From Woeseiaceae bacterium (lineage in GTDB: Bacteria > Pseudomonadota > Gammaproteobacteria > Steroidobacterales > Woeseiaceae), in NCBI GenBank assembly GCA_021773095.1, contig JAJFKR010000029.1, positions 62,001-126,000 on the forward strand: 64,000 nucleotides of DNA, written 5' to 3'. Position numbers and translations under genes: made by a program. Each line of letters opens with the position of its first letter. Position 1 is the stretch's first letter. This document shows positions 61,161-64,000 of this stretch, piece after piece. The notes beneath the pieces are model-generated. The model ran no database searches. It was given only the letters and a program-made list of their open reading frames with translations, and was not told the DNA's origin.

Positions 61161-61955
61161 TCATGCCGATACGTATTGCGGTGGCCCGGCAAGTGAGCGT
61201 CCACCATCGCAGGGAATGATTGCGCCGCTCAAATATTGTGCGGCATCGGAACACAGAAAAACCGCCAGCGAAGCGATCTCATCGATGCGCCCGTAGCGGC
61301 CCATCGGAATGGCCTGTTCCACTCGCTTGCGGTCTTCCTCAGTAGGTGCCAGGCGAGCCATTCCTTCCGTTCCCTCGATCGGCCCGGGCGCGATTGCATT
61401 GACCCGTACGCCGGCAGGCCCCCACTCCAGCGCCAACGTTTTCGTTAGCATATCCACACCGGATTTTGCGGCGCAGACATGCGCCTGTGCCGGATACGGC
61501 AACGAGCCCTGCGGAGCCGAAATGTTGATGATCGATGCGCCCGGTTTGTGCAAATGCTCATACGACGAACGCAGTACATTGAAGGTTCCGAGAAGGTCGA
61601 TATCGACGACAGCTTTGAAACCATTGGAGGAGAGTTCTGCCGCGGGTGCAACGAAGTTGCCAGCGGCACCGGACACGACGATATCGAGTTGGCCCAGCGT
61701 ATTGGCGACTTTGCCGACAGCATCCGCTACCGCATCGAAGTCACGTACGTCGGCTGCCATTCCGACCGACCTGACGCCTGTCGCCTCGATCTCGGCGACT
61801 GCGGCTTCTACCTTGTCCTGAGACCGGCTCAATACAGCAACGTCGGCACCAAAAGCGGCCAGAGCTTTTGCAATGCCAAGATTGATGCCGCTGGTGCCGC
61901 CGGCTACAAACGCAACTTGGCCTGACAGAATATCGGGCGCGAAGGCATCACTCAT
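61161..61955 (-). CDS. Short-chain dehydrogenase, 2,4-dienoyl-CoA reductase (DECR2)-like
   Basis: A 264-residue SDR. The cofactor motif is VAGGTSGINLGIA and the NNAG-like strand is DIVVSGAAGNFVAPAAELSS. The active-site region is SLPYPAQAHVCAAKSGVDML, in which the Lys is not in a classical YxxxK setting. The pattern plus the PG motif APGPIEGTEGMARLAP resembles peroxisomal-type DECR2 and its bacterial relatives. Such enzymes reduce 2,4-dienoyl-CoA during beta-oxidation of unsaturated fatty acids. Start is preceded by AGGAGT. The upstream fatty-acid hydroxylase fragments suggest a lipid context. A different SDR substrate cannot be excluded. Confidence 0.82.
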   Translation of the reverse strand: MSDAFAPDILSGQVAFVAGGTSGINLGIAKALAAFGADVAVLSRSQDKVEAAVAEIEATGVRSVGMAADVRDFDAVADAVGKVANTLGQLDIVVSGAAGNFVAPAAELSSNGFKAVVDIDLLGTFNVLRSSYEHLHKPGASIINISAPQGSLPYPAQAHVCAAKSGVDMLTKTLALEWGPAGVRVNAIAPGPIEGTEGMARLAPTEEDRKRVEQAIPMGRYGRIDEIASLAVFLCSDAAQYLSGAIIPCDGGRSLAGPPQYVSA

Positions 61956-61983
61956 TTAATTACTCCTGTTGGTGGTTTGTAAT

Positions 61984-62163
61984 TCAGCATAAGTTAATCC
62001 ATTCCATCTTTATAAACGGTAGCCGGCCAACCCGGGACGCCGGATCCATGTGGTAGGCGAAATGCAGTAACTCGTAATTCAGGAAATACAGCATTGCCGT
62101 GATCACGAACAGCAAAGCAATATTCAACGACAACAGGAAATACAATAATGCGGCGACCGGCAA
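61984..62163 (-). pseudogene. Fatty-acid hydroxylase/sterol-desaturase family gene, 3' fragment (split by insertion)
   Basis: The frame from 62163 reads LPVAALLYFLLSLNIALLFV then ITAMLYFLNYELLHFAYHMD, the mid membrane part of a fatty-acid-hydroxylase-like protein, then RLPFIKMEWINLC and a stop (61984-61986). The N-terminal part is at 63476-63775. The expected C-terminal histidine motifs are absent: sequence ends 28 bases before the SDR start. So the gene carries two lesions, an insertion and a 3' truncation. Confidence 0.75.
62159..62163. repeat. Left copy of 5-bp direct repeat GGCAA (possible target-site duplication)
   Basis: GGCAA sits directly outside the left inverted repeat; an identical GGCAA is at 63476-63480. 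A five-base match can arise by chance. Confidence 0.45.
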
Positions 62164-62179
62164 CCCAAAGCGGACAGTT
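62164..62179. repeat. Left terminal inverted repeat of the cassette
   Basis: CCCAAAGCGGACAGTT matches the reverse complement of 63462-63477 (CCAAAAGCGGACATTT) at 14 of 16 positions. It lies seven bases outside the stop of the enclosed oxidoreductase gene. Confidence 0.65.
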
Positions 62180-62185
62180 ATCGTC

Positions 62186-63388
62186 CTAGTGAGAAAATGC
62201 CTTTTGCCACTGTAGGCATCGCTGTGCATCACGCTCATCGTATTCTTGAACAGCCGACGGAAGGTCAAGTTCAAAACTACTTTCACGATCAATTCCCAGC
62301 GCTGTAAGTCGCATCGTGAACCAAGCAGTTACTCCGCCTGGGACCGTAGAACTGAATCGCGGAAACTGGGGGTCTTCACCGCTTCCGGTTAGCCAATGAT
62401 TCGGAAGTTCGGTATCGAGCGCCATAGCGCGGGCTAAACCGACAATATCCGCCGCTCCTGTTGCTAAAGCATCAACCGCTTGATCGCGTTTCTTGAACCC
62501 CCCCGTCACCATAATCGGTACATTTGAAACCTCCTTTGCACGGCGGGAGAAACCTACAAAGTAAGGTCCACTACTTGCGCCGTCCGAGCTTGCTTTGGCT
62601 CCCGGGAAGTATGTTCCTCCACTGATGTCGATGAGATCAACTGAGGTCGCGTTCAGGAGCCGTATTGCCTCCAAAGAATCAGTCTCAGTCAGTCCGCCTT
62701 CCAGTTGATCCGTTGAGTTGATTCTGATTCCAATTGGAAACAGCGACCCTACCGCATCACGTACCTTGGCAATTACTTCGAGAACAATGCGGCAACGCGC
62801 TTCAATCGAACCGCCATATCCGTCAGCTCGGTGATTAAACAAGGGCGAAAGAAACTGGCTGAGCAAGAAACCATGACCCGCGTGAATCTGAACTCCTGTG
62901 AAGCCCACAGATTTTGCGTGCAGCGCGGCTTTAGCATACATATCAGGTAGGTCTTTGATTTCGGCAGGGGATAACTCTGCACATTGAAGACCCTCCAAAC
63001 TTAGGGAAGATGGGCCTTTCGGGCGACTTATTGGCGGATGCGAAAGCGCACCAGCATGACCAAGTTGCGGCCAAATATGAGCATCACCAACCGTTGCTCG
63101 GCTTGCTAATTTCCGCAATAAGTCATCGTTAGAATGTGGTCCGAGTACCAAGTTGCCCGGTTTCTCGGGGAATCGATAATCTCCTTGCACTTCACCTATC
63201 AATGACAACGCAACCCCGCCCTCTGCCCACTTCTCGTAAAGGCGAGCTTGCGCTCCCGTTGGGTTGCCTTCTCCATCGGCCAATGAATCGGACATTGGGG
63301 ATTTGGCAAGTCGATTCTTAAGAATCTTGCCGCACGGAAGTTCCAGTGGTGTTCGGAGGGCTTCCAAGTGTCCTTTATCGTCGTTCAA
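62186..63388 (-). CDS. NADH:flavin oxidoreductase (Old Yellow Enzyme family)
   Basis: A 400-residue FMN-dependent TIM-barrel enzyme with inferred TTG start (63386-63388), nine bases after AAAAGGA. Features are LRTPLELPCGKILKNRLAKS, GVQIHAGHGFLLSQFLSPLF (substrate-binding His pair), HRADGYGGSIEARCR, FPIGIRINSTDQLEGGLTE, IDISGGTYFPG, VTGGFKKRDQAVDAL and DIVGLARAMALD (phosphate binding of FMN). There is no C-terminal Fe-S/FAD extension, so it is a single-domain ene-reductase type. It is the sole gene of an inverted-repeat cassette inside a hydroxylase gene. Probable reaction: NAD(P)H-dependent reduction of activated C=C bonds. Confidence 0.92.
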   Translation of the reverse strand: MNDDKGHLEALRTPLELPCGKILKNRLAKSPMSDSLADGEGNPTGAQARLYEKWAEGGVALSLIGEVQGDYRFPEKPGNLVLGPHSNDDLLRKLASRATVGDAHIWPQLGHAGALSHPPISRPKGPSSLSLEGLQCAELSPAEIKDLPDMYAKAALHAKSVGFTGVQIHAGHGFLLSQFLSPLFNHRADGYGGSIEARCRIVLEVIAKVRDAVGSLFPIGIRINSTDQLEGGLTETDSLEAIRLLNATSVDLIDISGGTYFPGAKASSDGASSGPYFVGFSRRAKEVSNVPIMVTGGFKKRDQAVDALATGAADIVGLARAMALDTELPNHWLTGSGEDPQFPRFSSTVPGGVTAWFTMRLTALGIDRESSFELDLPSAVQEYDERDAQRCLQWQKAFSH

Positions 63389-63461
63389 ATATGACGTTCC
63401 TTTTCCCTGTTCCGAAACTGTCTAGCTGCACGCACATGATAACTCGACTGAATAGCGAACC

Positions 63462-63477
63462 AAATGTCCGCTTTTGG
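63462..63477. repeat. Right terminal inverted repeat of the cassette
   Basis: AAATGTCCGCTTTTGG, the inverse of the left repeat at 14 of 16 positions. It overlaps the right GGCAA (63476-63480) by two bases. Confidence 0.65.
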
Positions 63478-63480
63478 CAA
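63476..63480. repeat. Right copy of 5-bp direct repeat GGCAA
   Basis: Partner of 62159-62163. It lies where hydroxylase homology ends in the 5' fragment. Confidence 0.45.
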
Positions 63481-63775
63481 AGCAGCCATTGAAGAACAAC
63501 AGCATGATTGGTGGAAACAATACGGCCTTGTAATCCTGCGAAGTATCGAACGTCGCAGCCTCGTCGGTGAAAAACGCATGGTGTTCGATCGTATGGCGCT
63601 CAAAAATCAGGCCGAGAAAGCGTGTTCGGTGGTGCATTGGTCCTTTGTGACCCAGGTACTCACTCAGCAGACAGACGGCAGTCGTAGTGGCGAGATGCAG
63701 CGGGCCGGAGTATTTGTTCGAAATATGTCGCCCACGAAACTCGGCCCGGGCTTTTTCAACTGATTCTATAGTCAT
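63476..63775 (-). pseudogene. Fatty-acid hydroxylase/sterol-desaturase family gene, 5' fragment (split by insertion)
   Basis: From ATG at 63773-63775 the frame gives ~100 family-like residues: RFLGLIFERHTIEHHAFFTD, the HxxxHH motif, then YKAVLFPPIMLLFFNGCFA, where homology stops at the cassette. Another 17 codons of cassette sequence follow before a stop (63422). The 3' half at 61984-62163 continues the membrane pattern in a frame shifted by one base, so even precise excision with one GGCAA copy would not restore the frame without a further change. The original protein would have been a di-iron membrane hydroxylase or desaturase. Confidence 0.75.
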
Positions 63776-63798
63776 TGATGTTGTCCGCTAATTATTGA

Positions 63799-64000
63799 CT
63801 AGTCGAGAAAAAAACCGTCCGGATCGAACAGGCGTAATAAGGTGAGTTCGTCCACTGTGGGTAGCGCCATGCACGTCACATCCGTGTGCTCGTCCGGTGT
63901 GCCAAAAAAATCCGGCTTGTCGATCTCGGTGTCCGCGTCGTCGTCATCCGCGGACCGATAAACGCTGCTGATCGTGAACGCATCGTCATCGCGGGTCATC
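63799..64000 (-). CDS. Acidic protein C-terminus, partial, unknown function
   Basis: An open frame from the right edge ends at 63799-63801. About 66 residues are visible, rich in Asp/Glu (SADDDDADTEIDKPDFFGTP) and closing with LPTVDELTLLRLFDPDGFFLD. An ATG occurs at 63997-63999 but the frame may begin beyond the window. No domain is recognisable. It lies 23 bases upstream of the hydroxylase 5' fragment on the same strand and may have been co-transcribed with it. Confidence 0.45.
   Translation of the reverse strand, partial: MTRDDDAFTISSVYRSADDDDADTEIDKPDFFGTPDEHTDVTCMALPTVDELTLLRLFDPDGFFLD

Larger units (their letters stand above)
62164..63475. mobile_element. Transposase-less inverted-repeat cassette carrying an OYE-family gene
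   Basis: About 1.31 kb of DNA separates two halves of one hydroxylase-family gene. Imperfect 16-bp inverted repeats and a 5-bp direct repeat mark the ends, and the only gene inside is an NADH:flavin oxidoreductase. A sampled 60-base line inside (62521-62580) is 50% G+C, while a sampled line in the SDR (61621-61680) is 65%, which hints at foreign origin. No transposase is encoded, so movement would need one supplied from elsewhere. The right boundary may be off by two bases, since the repeat and direct repeat overlap there. Confidence 0.6.

Noticed and set aside
62164-63477. Canonical insertion sequence
   Set aside because: There is no transposase frame between the inverted repeats; the only gene is a flavin oxidoreductase, so it is listed as a transposase-less cassette.
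1-64000. tRNA, rRNA, riboswitch or prophage
   Set aside because: No cloverleaf with conserved TPsiC/anticodon features, no rRNA-like stretch, no recognisable riboswitch leader and no phage genes were seen by eye; a covariance-model scan would settle small RNAs.

Overview
The window looks like chromosome from a free-living, heterotrophic, probably marine or sediment gammaproteobacterium. Three TonB-dependent receptors, a FecI/FecR signalling pair, many lipoprotein-type or exported hydrolases and a PlsB/PlsC/GpsA block support a Gram-negative cell. The style (exported peptidases, TonB receptors, methylamine catabolism) resembles Woeseia or Steroidobacter relatives, but that placement is inference. 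I saw no rRNA, tRNA, CRISPR array, phage block or transposase gene.

Layout. 1-10.5 kb (minus): a giant secreted subtilisin-like protease that runs off the left edge, a YtcJ-like amidohydrolase, an M28 peptidase and a clan GH-A glycosidase. 10.6-14.1 kb (plus): an NhaC-type antiporter coupled to two bacterial PH-domain membrane proteins, followed by a decayed copy of the antiporter 3' end. 14.4-17 kb: a DsbA-like protein, a START protein and a DmpA-type peptidase. 16.9-19.2 kb (minus): a tightly coupled four-gene unit of two DUF1538 membrane proteins, a PII-like protein and a CBS protein. 19.4-28.9 kb (plus): DPP-IV, then an ECF sigma factor/FecR pair and a TonB receptor with an STN domain, which heads an operon with an alcohol dehydrogenase, an HSL esterase and an alpha/beta hydrolase. 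The sigma operon and the receptor operon carry near-identical ECF-type promoters.

28.9-36.6 kb (minus): LysR regulator, an extra FAD oxidoreductase and heterotetrameric sarcosine oxidase (soxBDAG). A second TonB receptor diverges from it and is followed by a TPR-sulfotransferase. 41.5-48 kb: a corrinoid methyltransfer module with a non-pyrrolysine MttB-family methyltransferase, a corrinoid protein, an MTHFR C-terminal zinc protein, a truncated metF remnant, a GbdR-like AraC regulator, an MFS transporter and a nitrilase-fold hydrolase. With sarcosine oxidase this points to catabolism of quaternary or N-methylated amines such as glycine betaine. 48-56 kb (minus): acyl-CoA synthetase, TonB receptor, penicillin-acylase-like Ntn hydrolase and a tannase/feruloyl-esterase-like protein. 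56.2-61.1 kb (plus): PlsB-like, HAD-PlsC fusion and GpsA, the enzymes from DHAP to phosphatidate. 61.1-64 kb (minus): a DECR2-like SDR, then a fatty-acid-hydroxylase-family gene split in two by a ~1.3-kb cassette. The cassette holds one Old Yellow Enzyme-type gene, closely bracketed by imperfect inverted repeats and a 5-bp direct repeat, with no transposase.

Most noteworthy: the inverted-repeat cassette inside the hydroxylase gene; the twin ECF promoters that define a receptor-plus-catabolic-operon regulon; the DUF1538/PII/CBS unit; the broken metF in the methyltransfer cluster; and the antiporter relic.
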